A stretch of 17,450 nt of DNA from Bacteroidota bacterium. Its GTDB lineage: Bacteria; Bacteroidota; Bacteroidia; Flavobacteriales_D; JABDKJ01. The position numbers and the translations under genes are program-made. Below, in pieces: positions 1 through 7,350 of this stretch (the stretch's first letter is position 1; the number at the start of each line of letters is the position of its first letter). The notes below the pieces were generated by a model. The model searched no databases and was not told where the DNA came from. It saw only the letters and a program-made list of their open reading frames with translations. Location: positions 1 through 17,450 of the forward strand of contig JAQCAN010000021.1 of the NCBI GenBank assembly GCA_027621335.1, given 5' to 3'.

Positions 1-180
1 TCTGAGGCTTGGGAAGAGATGCATGCACGCTGTCTCAAGGAAGGGCTCATAAAGGACGACAGTTTCACCTTCTTGGAAGGACAGCCAGGGGAGCATCGTT
101 CTTTTTTCATTGAGGACCCAAATGACTACATCATAGAGTTCAAGACCTTCAAGGACCATAAAGAGATGTTGGCGAGTTGA
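1..180 (+). CDS. VOC/glyoxalase family protein, C-terminal part (5' truncated by window edge)
   Basis: The first frame is open from base 1 to a TGA at 178-180 and gives 59 residues, beginning SEAWEEMHARC and ending KEMLAS. The stretch FLEGQPGEHRSFFIEDP followed by NDYIIEFKTFKD is the usual last beta-strand pair of the vicinal oxygen chelate fold (glyoxalase / bleomycin resistance / dioxygenase family). The Glu in IIEFK sits where these proteins carry a metal ligand. Members are small cytoplasmic metalloenzymes of varied activity, so the substrate cannot be named. The start codon lies before the window. No terminator is evident after it, and the next feature is on the opposite strand. The family call rests on motif recognition only. 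Confidence 0.75.
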   Translation, partial: SEAWEEMHARCLKEGLIKDDSFTFLEGQPGEHRSFFIEDPNDYIIEFKTFKDHKEMLAS

Positions 181-365
181 CCTATTCTATGAGTGCCGAA
201 TTTCTACCACAAAGGGCAGTCTTAGAGCATCGGTGAATAGAGAGTTGCTCATGTTTCGTTCAAGAGGGCCCGTTTGAACTCCTATTAGTCCGAATCTATG
301 ACGTTGCTGTTCCATTCTTGATATGATAAAAGAGTACTGATGGCTGCACTATACTCTATCAGCAG
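181..365. other. Intergenic stretch with no recognised gene
   Basis: This 185-base stretch separates the VOC gene from the minus-strand DUF5777 remnant. I see no convincing ORF and no tRNA. An imperfect inverted pair occurs near 324-355 (AGAGTA with TACTCT, flanked by GATA/TATC with a two-base bulge). It lacks a T-run and is not called a terminator. Confidence 0.5.
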
Positions 366-647
366 TTATTTCCAATCTTGTTTCTCCTTCTCCTTCTCCT
401 TGATATTGAATACCCTTGAGATGTTGAAACCGAAGTGAACATCTCCCTTTGTCCAATCATCCAAGGTCTCCGTGATGACTCCTTTATCATTCATGGACGT
501 GCTATTGGTGAAATGCAACTGGAAGACATGCCCTCCAGTCTCTATATCCAGACCAATGGATGCTGAATTCCGAAAGCGATCTTCCAACTGATCAGGCAGC
601 ACGTAGATGTATTCCGAATTCAAGGATAGGCGCTGTGAAAGTTTCAT
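366..647 (-). pseudogene. DUF5777 family beta-barrel-like protein, 3' remnant
   Basis: The minus-strand frame gives 93 residues (MKLSQRLSLNSEYIYVLP to the stop at 366-368). The pattern HVFQLHFTNSTSMND, ITETLDDWTKGDVHFGFNISRVF matches the C-terminal end of DUF5777 proteins, which are predicted outer membrane barrels of about 280-300 residues in Bacteroidota. Only the last third is present. A stop codon lies six codons before the ATG in the same frame, and the sequence further upstream matches an unrelated adaptor on the other strand. The 5' two-thirds are therefore gone, and the ATG is an internal codon rather than a real start. The last residues, KEKEKEKQ, come from a hexamer repeat. It is probably not expressed as a working protein. 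Confidence 0.6.
383..400. repeat. Short tandem repeat, (TCTCCT)x3
   Basis: Three exact copies of a six-base unit lie at the 3' end of the DUF5777 remnant and encode the alternating Lys-Glu tail on the minus strand. Such runs can slip, but here the repeat unit keeps the reading frame. Confidence 0.8.
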
Positions 648-1160
648 TCGACCTGCAAGCGGCTACATGCGCGACATCATGGGGAACCGCGGCCAGTTCG
701 TCACTGCACAGGTAGAACTCCTACAGATGGCCGATGATGTCCATATACATGTGGAGCTCAAGGTACCTGCTAGGGAAGCCTCAATGGTCCAAGAAGGGCA
801 AGAAGTGGAATTCCATGTCGCCCAAGATCGGATGAGCTATAAGGAAGAAGTGGTCAAGGTCAATCACGTGTTGGATGAATCCACAGGAATGCTCAATGTC
901 CATTGCCATATAGAGAAAGATCAGAAGGTCAAAGTGGGTATGGGTGTCCAAGTGATAATCATGACCTCCCCAAATGAAGTGATGGGGCTGCCAATCGATG
1001 CGGCCATCAAGGAAGGGGAGGCCTATTTTGCGTTTAAAGTAGAGGGAGAGATTTGCTGAAGTTCAAATTGGATGTGATCAAGGTCTACGCTGATTTTTTG
1101 GAATGCGAAGATCTACCTATCGGTGATCTGGTCATTTCTGGAGCTTATTATCTCGAATAG
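607..1160 (+). pseudogene. HlyD/CusB-like efflux adaptor, 5'-truncated and frameshifted remnant
   Basis: From about base 640 the frame reads IRPASGYMRDIMGNRGQFVT, then LLQMADDVHIHVELKV, VQEGQEVEFHV, a DESTGMLNVHCHIEK segment and GLPIDAAIKEGEAYFAFK. This is the lipoyl-to-beta-barrel half of a periplasmic adaptor (membrane fusion protein) of the CzcB/CusB type that links an RND pump to its outer membrane channel. The frame hits TGA at 1057-1059, but the frame starting at 1056 continues with KVYADFLECEDLPIGDLVIS and ends GAYYLE at TAG 1158-1160, the normal end of the family. One frameshift around 1045-1056 therefore breaks it. The N-terminal signal, coiled-coil hairpin and first lipoyl half are missing. 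The ATG at 607 lies in the DUF5777 overlap and is not a real start. It is a dead remnant; the frameshift could in principle be a sequencing error, but the missing 5' half could not. Confidence 0.75.
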
Positions 1161-1292
1161 TCTTCAAAACTCCCCTGCTATTGGTGTAGGATTGATTTTA
1201 TTTGAACTTCTAGGACTCTAGACCCCCAGTGATTACAGGAATTTGGAAAATCGTTGATCAAAGTAGTAATAAAGTTAAACACTCGTACAGCA

Positions 1293-1323
1293 TTTGGACT
1301 TTGGAATGTTTCTCTATATTTAG
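1293..1323 (+). promoter_or_regulatory. Bacteroidota-type promoter for proteorhodopsin
   Basis: TTTG at 1293-1296 and TATATTTAG at 1315-1323 are separated by 18 bases. This closely fits the Bacteroidota housekeeping promoter (TTTG, about 19 bases, TAnnTTTG), with one mismatch in the last -7 position. Transcription would begin near 1330, giving a leader of about 25 bases before the ATG at 1354. No purine-rich Shine-Dalgarno site is visible, which is normal in this phylum. Confidence 0.6.
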
Positions 1324-1353
1324 CGAGTTAATTACAAACCAAATTTGATTCCT

Positions 1354-2106
1354 ATGTTACTATTAGACGTCATGACCATCCCGAAGGATGACCCGATTGC
1401 CTTTACCTTCTTTACTGGGTATATGGCAATGTTCGCTGCATCCATTTTCTTTTTCTTCGAGAGAGGGAGAGTTCCAGAAAAGTGGAAACTCTCTCTTCTT
1501 GTATCAGGCCTCATCACAGGAATAGCTGCGGTGCACTATTTCTACATGAGGGATTATTATATGGCTTCTGGAGAGAATCCTACAGCCTTGCGTTACATTG
1601 ACTGGACACTGACTGTTCCATTGATGTGCGTGGAGTTCTACCTATTGACTAAGGCAGCGGGAGCTACTAAATCTTTGATGTGGAAACTCATTGGAGCTTC
1701 AGTTCTTATGTTGGTTGCTGGGTATATCGGTGAGGCGTTCAACCCTCCAGGTGGTGACACAGGTCACTCTGTGATGTGGGGTGTGATCTCTACCATCGGT
1801 TACGTGTATGTTCTTTACACCGCATGGGCTGGTGAAGTGGCCAAGTTGGCGGAAAACAGCAATAATGCAGCTGTGAAGAGCGGAATACGCACTCTGGCAT
1901 GGTTCGTACTTGTGGGTTGGGCCATATACCCGATCGGTTACATGTGTATGGATGGAGGTTGGTTGAACACAGCACTCGGCTGGAGTTCGTCCAACGTAGA
2001 CCTTTTCTACAACATTGCAGATGCCATTAATAAGATCGGATTCGGTCTGGTGGTCTATGGAATGGCTGTAGCTGATATGGACAGCAAGAAAGCTGCCGTA
2101 GCCTGA
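1354..2106 (+). CDS. Proteorhodopsin, light-driven proton pump
   Basis: This 250-residue, seven-helix microbial rhodopsin resides in the inner membrane and exports protons in light. Helix C reads RYIDWTLTVPLMCVEFY: D83 is the Schiff-base proton acceptor, T87 and E94 (proton donor) complete the DTE signature of proton pumps, and M91 is the spectral tuning residue. Met there is typical of green-absorbing flavobacterial forms. H61 in AAVHYFYMRDYY corresponds to the His that pairs with the acceptor Asp. K227 in IADAINKIGFG binds retinal. The Na+-pump (NDQ) and chloride-pump motifs are absent. I chose ATG 1354 over TTG 1345 because it gives the usual short N-terminus and ATG is preferred. A promoter lies just upstream and a strong terminator just downstream, and the retinal-forming blh follows. 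Confidence 0.97.
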   Translation: MLLLDVMTIPKDDPIAFTFFTGYMAMFAASIFFFFERGRVPEKWKLSLLVSGLITGIAAVHYFYMRDYYMASGENPTALRYIDWTLTVPLMCVEFYLLTKAAGATKSLMWKLIGASVLMLVAGYIGEAFNPPGGDTGHSVMWGVISTIGYVYVLYTAWAGEVAKLAENSNNAAVKSGIRTLAWFVLVGWAIYPIGYMCMDGGWLNTALGWSSSNVDLFYNIADAINKIGFGLVVYGMAVADMDSKKAAVA

Positions 2107-2138
2107 TCTCATCCAGATAACCGGAACTAATTGTTAGG

Positions 2139-2178
2139 GAAGAGGATGTTGAATCGTTTCGACATCCTCTTCTTTTTT
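2139..2178 (+). terminator. Strong intrinsic terminator between proteorhodopsin and blh
   Basis: GAAGAGGATGT (2139-2149) pairs perfectly with ACATCCTCTTC (2162-2172). The stem continues inward by a wobble pair (2150/2161) and three more pairs to the four-base loop 2154-2157, giving about 15 pairs. A T-rich tail follows at 2173-2178. This is a textbook rho-independent terminator 33 bases after the proteorhodopsin stop. The blh reading frame is open across it, and the ATG at 2146 is inside the left arm. Confidence 0.92.
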
Positions 2179-3162
2179 AACCGATCATCTTTGCCTTATA
2201 CTCCCATCTTCATATCGATACTTGCACTCTTCCTAGGGATGAATTCCATAGGGTGGATCAGTTCGTCAGCTGAATTGAATGGAGTAGGCATGGTGCTCAT
2301 CATCTTACTTGGTATTCCACATGGAGCGTTGGATAACGAGATCGCTAAGCGTGCCAATGGCTACTCGGCCTTCCGTTTCTACATGACCTATCTGGCAGTG
2401 ATGGCGCTGTTTCTTTGCGCTTGGCTCATATGGCCTGCGGCCAGTCTGGTTCTTTTCCTTTTTAGCAGTGCTTACCATTTCGGTCAATCCCAATTCTCTG
2501 ACCTCGACAAGATTTCTTCATCTGTCAAAGCAGTGCTTTATATGAGCTGGGGCGTGCTGCTCCTATCATGCCTCGTCCTATTCAGATGGACTGAATTGGA
2601 GCCTCTACTTCTGGCCAATTCGGATACGCTAGCCCTGCGAGCCATCCTTTCTCCCAATCTTCTGCTCCCCATCACCGGCATCTCTGCTGTTTTATTGCTT
2701 TTCGTCCTATCCCATCTTCTGGTCAGAAAGGAGTTGAAGGTGGCTCGGTTGGCCAAGGAGCTTTTGATTCTCGGACTATTGGTCTATGCGTTCTACATCT
2801 TTCCTCTTGTCTTGGCCTTCGCCCTTTATTTCTGTATTCTTCACTCCCTGCGGGTATTGGATGAGGAGTACCGTTTGCTCTCCTTGCAAGGTGTTTTCTC
2901 CTCTATCAAGGATTTCATCCGTTGCCTGGCGCCACTCACTCTCATCAGTTATATCGGCTTGGCCTTGTTGTTTTGGGCACATACGGCCGAAGTCCTTCCG
3001 ATGTCAGACCTCAAGATGGTCTTCATCATGACTTCGCTCATCACCTTGCCCCATTGTTTCGTAATGGAGTTCTTCTACAGCCTCCGCTCTTCAGATAAAG
3101 CTTCGACCTCCCAGACCACCATGTCATCTAAGATGACGTCTTCTGAACAGGCGGCATCTTGA
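2146..3162 (+). CDS. blh: Brp/Blh family beta-carotene 15,15'-dioxygenase
   Basis: Blh cleaves beta-carotene into two retinal molecules, supplying the chromophore of proteorhodopsin. The protein is a polytopic membrane protein (338 residues from ATG 2146). Family landmarks, in order, are GIPHGALD (H59), SAYHFGQSQF (H111), ILHSLRVLDEEY (H233) and LITLPHCFVMEFFY (H303). These conserved His residues are the expected iron ligands. About eight hydrophobic segments are visible. The length is normal for the family. The start is uncertain: ATG 2146 lies inside the terminator stem; TTG 2191 just after it would give 323 residues and keep the first helix; TTG 2131 would add five residues; ATG 2239 would cut the first helix. 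No promoter was seen between the terminator and the gene, so expression probably depends on readthrough. The C-terminus is Ser/Thr-rich. Confidence 0.92.
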   Translation: MLNRFDILFFFNRSSLPYTPIFISILALFLGMNSIGWISSSAELNGVGMVLIILLGIPHGALDNEIAKRANGYSAFRFYMTYLAVMALFLCAWLIWPAASLVLFLFSSAYHFGQSQFSDLDKISSSVKAVLYMSWGVLLLSCLVLFRWTELEPLLLANSDTLALRAILSPNLLLPITGISAVLLLFVLSHLLVRKELKVARLAKELLILGLLVYAFYIFPLVLAFALYFCILHSLRVLDEEYRLLSLQGVFSSIKDFIRCLAPLTLISYIGLALLFWAHTAEVLPMSDLKMVFIMTSLITLPHCFVMEFFYSLRSSDKASTSQTTMSSKMTSSEQAAS

Positions 3163-3295
3163 ATCTTCTTCATCTCATTTCTTGAGTGGGAATCAACCCA
3201 TGATGAACTTTATGCCTTGACTTGATCCTAGTCAGGCTGCAGTGAGCTTAGTTTAGCGTGATTAGCTTCACGTATGGGTAATCCTTTGCTTTCCC

Positions 3296-3303
3296 TATAC
3301 TTG
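3296..3303 (+). promoter_or_regulatory. Possible -7 element upstream of the exporter cluster
   Basis: TATACTTG matches TAnnTTTG with one mismatch and lies 24 bases before the ATG at 3328. No TTTG-like -33 element occurs at the right distance, so this is only a weak candidate. Confidence 0.25.
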
Positions 3304-3327
3304 ATGACCCTTTAATCCATCGTTCTT

Positions 3328-4407
3328 ATGAGGTTTCTCCTTGTCTATGTCCTTGTGTGCTTCACCTTGCTTGGCTGTGGCTCTTCTGAGGAGAGTGCGA
3401 AACCTACGATGAGCACCATGACCGAATCCGTCTACGCCTCGGTCAGCATCACACCGGTGGACTTCTATGAGGCCTATGCGGCTATTCCAGGCATCCTGGA
3501 TCGTATCTATGTTCAAGAAGGGGATACTGTTGCGGCTGATGAGGTCATTGCTGAGATCAAGGCGGAGTCAGTGCAGATTGGTAAAAGGGATGCTGCGTTG
3601 AACCTTCAATTGGCTGAAGAAGACTAAAAGGGTAAGGCAGCCGTGCTCAGTAGTCTGGCTACCGAAATTGCTTCTATGAAGGAACAGGTGCGCTCCGATT
3701 CGTTGGCCTTTGTGCGGCAGGAACGCCTATGGAACCAGAACATTGGATCACAGGTGCAGTATGAGAATGCCCAATTGAAGTATGATATCGGTAAACGGAC
3801 CTTGCTGAGACTTGAGAAGAACTACGAGCAGACCCGCATCGACCTGGAAGGAGGATACAAGCGCGCTAAGAACGCTTTGTAGTTGGCCAATACCTCTGTC
3901 AATGATCATAGGATACGCTCTAGACGAGACGGGAAGATCTATGCTGTTCTAAAAGAGGAAGGAGAACTCCTGAGCCAATTGGAGGCCGTTGCGCAGATAG
4001 GAAGTCTGAACGATTTTCTATTAGAAATGGCCATAGATGAAGTGGACGTGGCCAGGGTCCGCATCGGACAGTCGGTCTACATCACCTTGGATGCCTATGG
4101 CAAAGAGAGCTTCAAAGCCATGTTGACCAGGATCATTCCCATAAAGGACCAGCGCACCCAGACCTTCAGAGTGGAGGCCGAGTTCATAGAAGCGCCTCCA
4201 GTACTCTACGCTGGACTCTCGGGTGAAGCCAATATCCTTATCGCCAGCCATGAGCAGGTGATGACCATTCCTTTGGAATATGTGAAAGGAAATACTGTTC
4301 GTACCAAGGATGGTGAAAAGGAGGTCACACTGGGTGTGCGCAACCTCCAAAGAGTCGAAGTCATCTCTGGCTTGGATACGTCAGACGTCCTTCTATTACC
4401 CGAGTGA
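3328..4407 (+). pseudogene. HlyD/MacA-like lipoprotein adaptor of an ABC exporter, broken by two in-frame stops
   Basis: A single reading frame of 360 codons carries a complete membrane fusion protein except for TAA at 3625-3627 and TAG at 3880-3882. It starts with a lipoprotein signal, MRFLLVYVLVCFTLLGC, with the lipobox Cys at 17. Next come a half lipoyl motif (IYVQEGDTVAADEVIAEI), a coiled-coil region rich in Lys, Glu and Gln (about residues 90-185), the second lipoyl half (RIRSRRDGKIYAVLKEEGELL), then beta-barrel and membrane-proximal parts (VARVRIGQSVYITLDAYG, VLYAGLSGEANI). It ends one base before the start of the permease. In an intact relative it would bridge the permease and ATPase to an outer membrane channel. 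No frame is lost, so each stop needs only one substitution; the TAG lies where a Gln codon (CAG) would fit. It is either a young pseudogene or carries sequence errors. The fragments after the stops have no convincing starts of their own. Confidence 0.85.
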
Positions 4408-4408
4408 G

Positions 4409-5671
4409 ATGACAGACCTCAGCATCATAATGGACATTACTCGGACGCACCTGTCCTCTCGGCTCAAGCAATCAGTGATAGCAGCCTTGGGAGTGACCTT
4501 TGGAATAGGGTCCTACATCATTCTGGTGAGTTTCATGACGGGTCTGAATGTCATGTTGGATGGATTGGTACTGAACCGAACCCCACATATCCATATCTAT
4601 AATGAGATCACGCCCAGTGAGATCCAACCCATCGACAGGGTAGAGGATTGGACGGAAACCTTCAATGTGGTACGATCGGTGAAGCCTAAGGAGAGCATCG
4701 AGCGTATTCACAACGCCCTTCCGCTGATGACCTCATTGAGAAAGGACGAGCGTGTGAGAGGGGTCACATCCTGGGCTTCAGCACGGGTATTCTACCTCGC
4801 TGGGTCCAATCAGCTCACTGGTATGGTCAATGGCATAGAGGCTTTGGAAGAGGTGAAGCTCTTTAATTTTGGAGATTATATCGTGGAAGGTAGCCCAGCG
4901 GATCTGGTCAAGAATAACAATGGGATTCTGCTGGGCGCAGGAGTGGCCAAGAAGCTCTCATTGGGCCTTGGAGATAAGATCCAGCTGAGCACTGTGGCCG
5001 GTGGAATCCTCCCTTTGAAGATCGTGGGCATCTACCAGAGCGGTCTGGCCGATGTCGATAATGTGCAGAGCTTCGTCAATCTCACTACCGCCCAGCAACT
5101 GAATGGAGAAGGCAGCAACTACATCACAGATATCAATGTGAAGCTCTTCGATATGGAAGAGGCTCCGGTCATGGCCCGTCAGATCAGTAAGGATCACGAC
5201 ATCACCGCTAAGGACATCCAAGATGCCAATGCCCAGTTCGAGACTGGAAGTCAGATCAGGAACCTCATAACCTATGCCGTCTCCATTACGCTGCTCATCG
5301 TGGCGGGTTTCGGTATCTATAACATCCTGAACATGTTCATCTATGAGAAGATGAACGACATCGCGATCCTCAAAGCCACTGGTTTTTCAGGAGGGGATGT
5401 GCGCTCCATCTTTATTTCTCAGGCCTTGATCATCGGTATCTTGGGAGGGATCCTCGGCTTGATCGTTGGGTTCTTTGTATCCGTGCTTATCTCTCATACC
5501 CCTTTTGAGACGGAAGCCTTGCCGACCATAAAGACCTATCCCGTGAATTTCGATGGGGCATATTATATCATAGGCATGACATTCGCCCTTCTCTCCACCT
5601 TTCTAGCGGGTTACCTTCCGGCAAGGAAGGCCCAGTACATCGATCCGGTAGACATCATCAGAGGACAATGA
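4409..5671 (+). CDS. ABC transporter permease, FtsX/MacB/LolE type (DevC-like)
   Basis: This 420-residue inner membrane subunit has the four-helix MacB-type plan. Helix 1 lies near the N-terminus (SVIAALGVTFGIGSYIILV), followed by a large periplasmic domain of about 230 residues, then three helices (LITYAVSITLLIVAGFGIYN; ALIIGILGGILGLIVGFFV; YYIIGMTFALLSTFLAGYL). It ends with the PARKAQYIDPVDIIRGQ tail typical of the FtsX-like domain (PF02687). I chose ATG 4409, one base after the adaptor's stop codon; the longer ORF from 4310 would overlap the adaptor by about 100 bases. ATG 4430 is a possible second start. Its stop overlaps the ATPase start (ATGA), so the two are translationally coupled. 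The order adaptor, permease, ATPase is that of DevBCA-type exporters, which use ATP to drive export from the periplasmic side. The substrate is unknown. Confidence 0.9.
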   Translation: MTDLSIIMDITRTHLSSRLKQSVIAALGVTFGIGSYIILVSFMTGLNVMLDGLVLNRTPHIHIYNEITPSEIQPIDRVEDWTETFNVVRSVKPKESIERIHNALPLMTSLRKDERVRGVTSWASARVFYLAGSNQLTGMVNGIEALEEVKLFNFGDYIVEGSPADLVKNNNGILLGAGVAKKLSLGLGDKIQLSTVAGGILPLKIVGIYQSGLADVDNVQSFVNLTTAQQLNGEGSNYITDINVKLFDMEEAPVMARQISKDHDITAKDIQDANAQFETGSQIRNLITYAVSITLLIVAGFGIYNILNMFIYEKMNDIAILKATGFSGGDVRSIFISQALIIGILGGILGLIVGFFVSVLISHTPFETEALPTIKTYPVNFDGAYYIIGMTFALLSTFLAGYLPARKAQYIDPVDIIRGQ

Positions 5672-6378
5672 ACAAGGAGAAGGTGCTTGAGGCACGTCAT
5701 ATCAATAAGTATTTTACGGAGCCGGTTCGTTTTCATATGCTGAAGGATATTGACTTCAATGTCAATAGAGGTGAGTTCGTGTCCATCATGGGAAAGTCAG
5801 GGTGTGGCAAATCCACCTTGCTCTATATTCTTTCTACTATGGATACAGCCTACGAGGGGGAACTGGATTTGAATGGAAGAAAACTCACAGGGCTCAGTGC
5901 CGAGGAATTAGCCTATGTCAGAAATAAAGAGATCGGTTTTGTGTTCCAGTTCCATTACCTGCTTCCTGAGTTCACTGTCTTGGAGAATGTCATGTTACCT
6001 GGTCGAAAGCTGGCTGTTAAGAGTCGCCAAGAAGTGGAGCATGATGCTATGGAGAAACTGAAACTCCTGGAGATCGAACAACTTGCTTTGAAACACGCAT
6101 CTCGCATCTCTGGAGGGGAGAAGCAGCGGGTGGCCATAGCAAGGGCCTTGATCAATGAACCGAGCATCATCATGGGGGATGAGCCTACGGGGAATCTGGA
6201 TTCACGGAATGCGGACATCGTATTCTCTATCTTCAGGGAACTCTGCACCACGAAGAACCTATCTATGCTCATCGTGACACATGACTTGGATTTTGCAGAG
6301 AAAACGGACCGCATCATCGAGATGGCTGATGGGAGCATCATCAATCATGGACACCAAGAGCCCTTTAATTACTCCTGA
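5668..6378 (+). CDS. ABC transporter ATP-binding protein, LolD/MacB/DevA type
   Basis: This 236-residue cytoplasmic ATPase powers the permease encoded just upstream, with which it shares the overlap ATGA (5668-5671). All nucleotide-binding motifs are intact: Walker A GKSGCGKST near residue 42, Q-loop in VFQFHYLLPEFTVLENV, signature ISGGEKQRVAIARAL, Walker B IIMGDEPTGNLDS, and switch His in LIVTHDLDFA. The sequence after the Q-loop and the DEPTGNLDS form are typical of the MacB/LolD/FtsE branch, in line with the permease type. Length is normal. Since the adaptor gene is interrupted while this gene and the permease are fully open, the pair may still work with another adaptor or may be only recently orphaned. 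Confidence 0.95.
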   Translation: MNKEKVLEARHINKYFTEPVRFHMLKDIDFNVNRGEFVSIMGKSGCGKSTLLYILSTMDTAYEGELDLNGRKLTGLSAEELAYVRNKEIGFVFQFHYLLPEFTVLENVMLPGRKLAVKSRQEVEHDAMEKLKLLEIEQLALKHASRISGGEKQRVAIARALINEPSIIMGDEPTGNLDSRNADIVFSIFRELCTTKNLSMLIVTHDLDFAEKTDRIIEMADGSIINHGHQEPFNYS

Positions 6379-6391
6379 AACCAACTTACCC

Positions 6392-7312
6392 ATGGATAAT
6401 TCACAATACATAAGTCAATGGCTGATCGACCATCCGGTAGCGTTTATGGTCATGAAGTACCTGGTCATTGTTTTGGTCTTGGTTCTTTTGATACAGTTTG
6501 TCAGGGGCTATTTGAAGAGGAGGATTCTTGATGTGTCAGTGAGATATAAGGCCCAAAAAGGAATTGAGATCATCGGTTACATCCTGATGGGCTTGATCAG
6601 CATCACCTTTTTCACTGGGAACATCAAGGACTTCACACTGGCTATAGGGCTATTCTCAGCTGGGGTGGCCTTTACCTTACAGGAACTCATTTTAAGTGTG
6701 GCAGGTTCACTTTATATCTTCTTGGTCCAGGTCTATAAACCTGGAGATCGGATCCAGATCAACGGCATCAAAGGAGACGTCATTGACATAGACAGCATCT
6801 ATACGACCATGATGGAGATAGGAGAGTGGGTGAGTAGTGATAACTTCAGTGGCCGAATAGTGAAACTCAGCAATGCTTTTGTGTTCAAAGGACCGATCTA
6901 TAACTATTCCATGGACTTTCCATTCATCTGGGATGAATTCGATCTACCGATCCGTTATGGTTCGGATATAGAGGAGACCAAACGAATCATGACTGAAGTA
7001 GCGGTCGAGGTACTCTCTCAGTATACCTTGGAATCCAATGAGAAGTGGAGGGAAGTAGTTGAGAAATTCTACATTGAGAATGCGCAATTGGATCCAACTC
7101 TGGCCTTGACATTGACCGATAATTGGATTCAGATGAACCTTCGCTATATCGTTGACTTCAAGAAGAGACGTGGTGTCAAACACCAATTGAATGATAAGAT
7201 CAGGGAGGCCATTGATAAAACGGAGGGTAGGGTTATCATAGCCAGTAGCACCTTCGAGGTGGTGAGGATTCCGATCGTGAAGTTGGGGGATCAGGGACCG
7301 ACTCGTCAATAA
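6392..7312 (+). CDS. MscS-family mechanosensitive channel
   Basis: This 306-residue inner membrane channel is expected to open under membrane tension and release solutes during osmotic downshock. There are three helices: about residues 16-36 (VAFMVMKYLVIVLVLVLLIQ), 58-76 (GIEIIGYILMGLISITFF) and the pore-lining third segment (IGLFSAGVAFTLQELILSVAG). The beta domain follows directly (VYKPGDRIQINGIKGDVIDI), then SNAFVFKGPIYNYS and a C-terminal alpha/beta domain, as in MscS. I chose ATG 6392, 13 bases after the ATPase stop; an ATG at 6347 would overlap the ATPase end by 32 bases. The tight spacing suggests cotranscription with the exporter genes. A decayed second copy of its 3' end lies at 10504-10725. 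Confidence 0.9.
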   Translation: MDNSQYISQWLIDHPVAFMVMKYLVIVLVLVLLIQFVRGYLKRRILDVSVRYKAQKGIEIIGYILMGLISITFFTGNIKDFTLAIGLFSAGVAFTLQELILSVAGSLYIFLVQVYKPGDRIQINGIKGDVIDIDSIYTTMMEIGEWVSSDNFSGRIVKLSNAFVFKGPIYNYSMDFPFIWDEFDLPIRYGSDIEETKRIMTEVAVEVLSQYTLESNEKWREVVEKFYIENAQLDPTLALTLTDNWIQMNLRYIVDFKKRRGVKHQLNDKIREAIDKTEGRVIIASSTFEVVRIPIVKLGDQGPTRQ

Positions 7313-7350
7313 AAGGGTTCAGCCATTTGTATAATCCATGGCTACCCTTT
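7312..7350. other. Hairpin after the mscS-like gene (no T-run)
   Basis: AAAGGGT (7312-7318) plus AGCCAT (7321-7326) pair with ATGGCT (7338-7343) plus ACCCTTT (7344-7350), with a two-base bulge and an 11-base loop. It begins on the stop codon. The bases after it (GAGAGGAG) are not T-rich, so it may be a 3'-end stabilising or rho-linked structure rather than a true intrinsic terminator. The rest of the gap up to 7540 shows no gene. Confidence 0.5.

Noticed and set aside
1345..1353. TTG start for proteorhodopsin
   Set aside because: An ATG three codons later gives a normal N-terminus and lies at a suitable distance from the predicted promoter.
1699..2112. 137-codon minus-strand ORF opposite proteorhodopsin
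   Set aside because: It is the antisense shadow of a confirmed membrane protein gene, with Cys/His/Thr-rich composition and no family resemblance.
3625..3882. Stop-codon reassignment or selenocysteine-type recoding in the adaptor gene
   Set aside because: The two stops are different (TAA and TAG), neither is TGA, normal stops of both kinds end neighbouring genes, and no recoding structure was noticed. Point mutation or sequence error is simpler.
4310..4408. Longer N-terminus for the ABC permease
   Set aside because: The extra 33 residues overlap the adaptor's coding end in another frame and look like out-of-frame translation (MVKRRSHWVCATSKESK). ATG 4409 fits the family start and the operon spacing.
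6281..6391. Longer N-terminus for the MscS channel
   Set aside because: Bases 6281-6378 encode the well-conserved end of the ATPase, and the extension carries no channel-like features.
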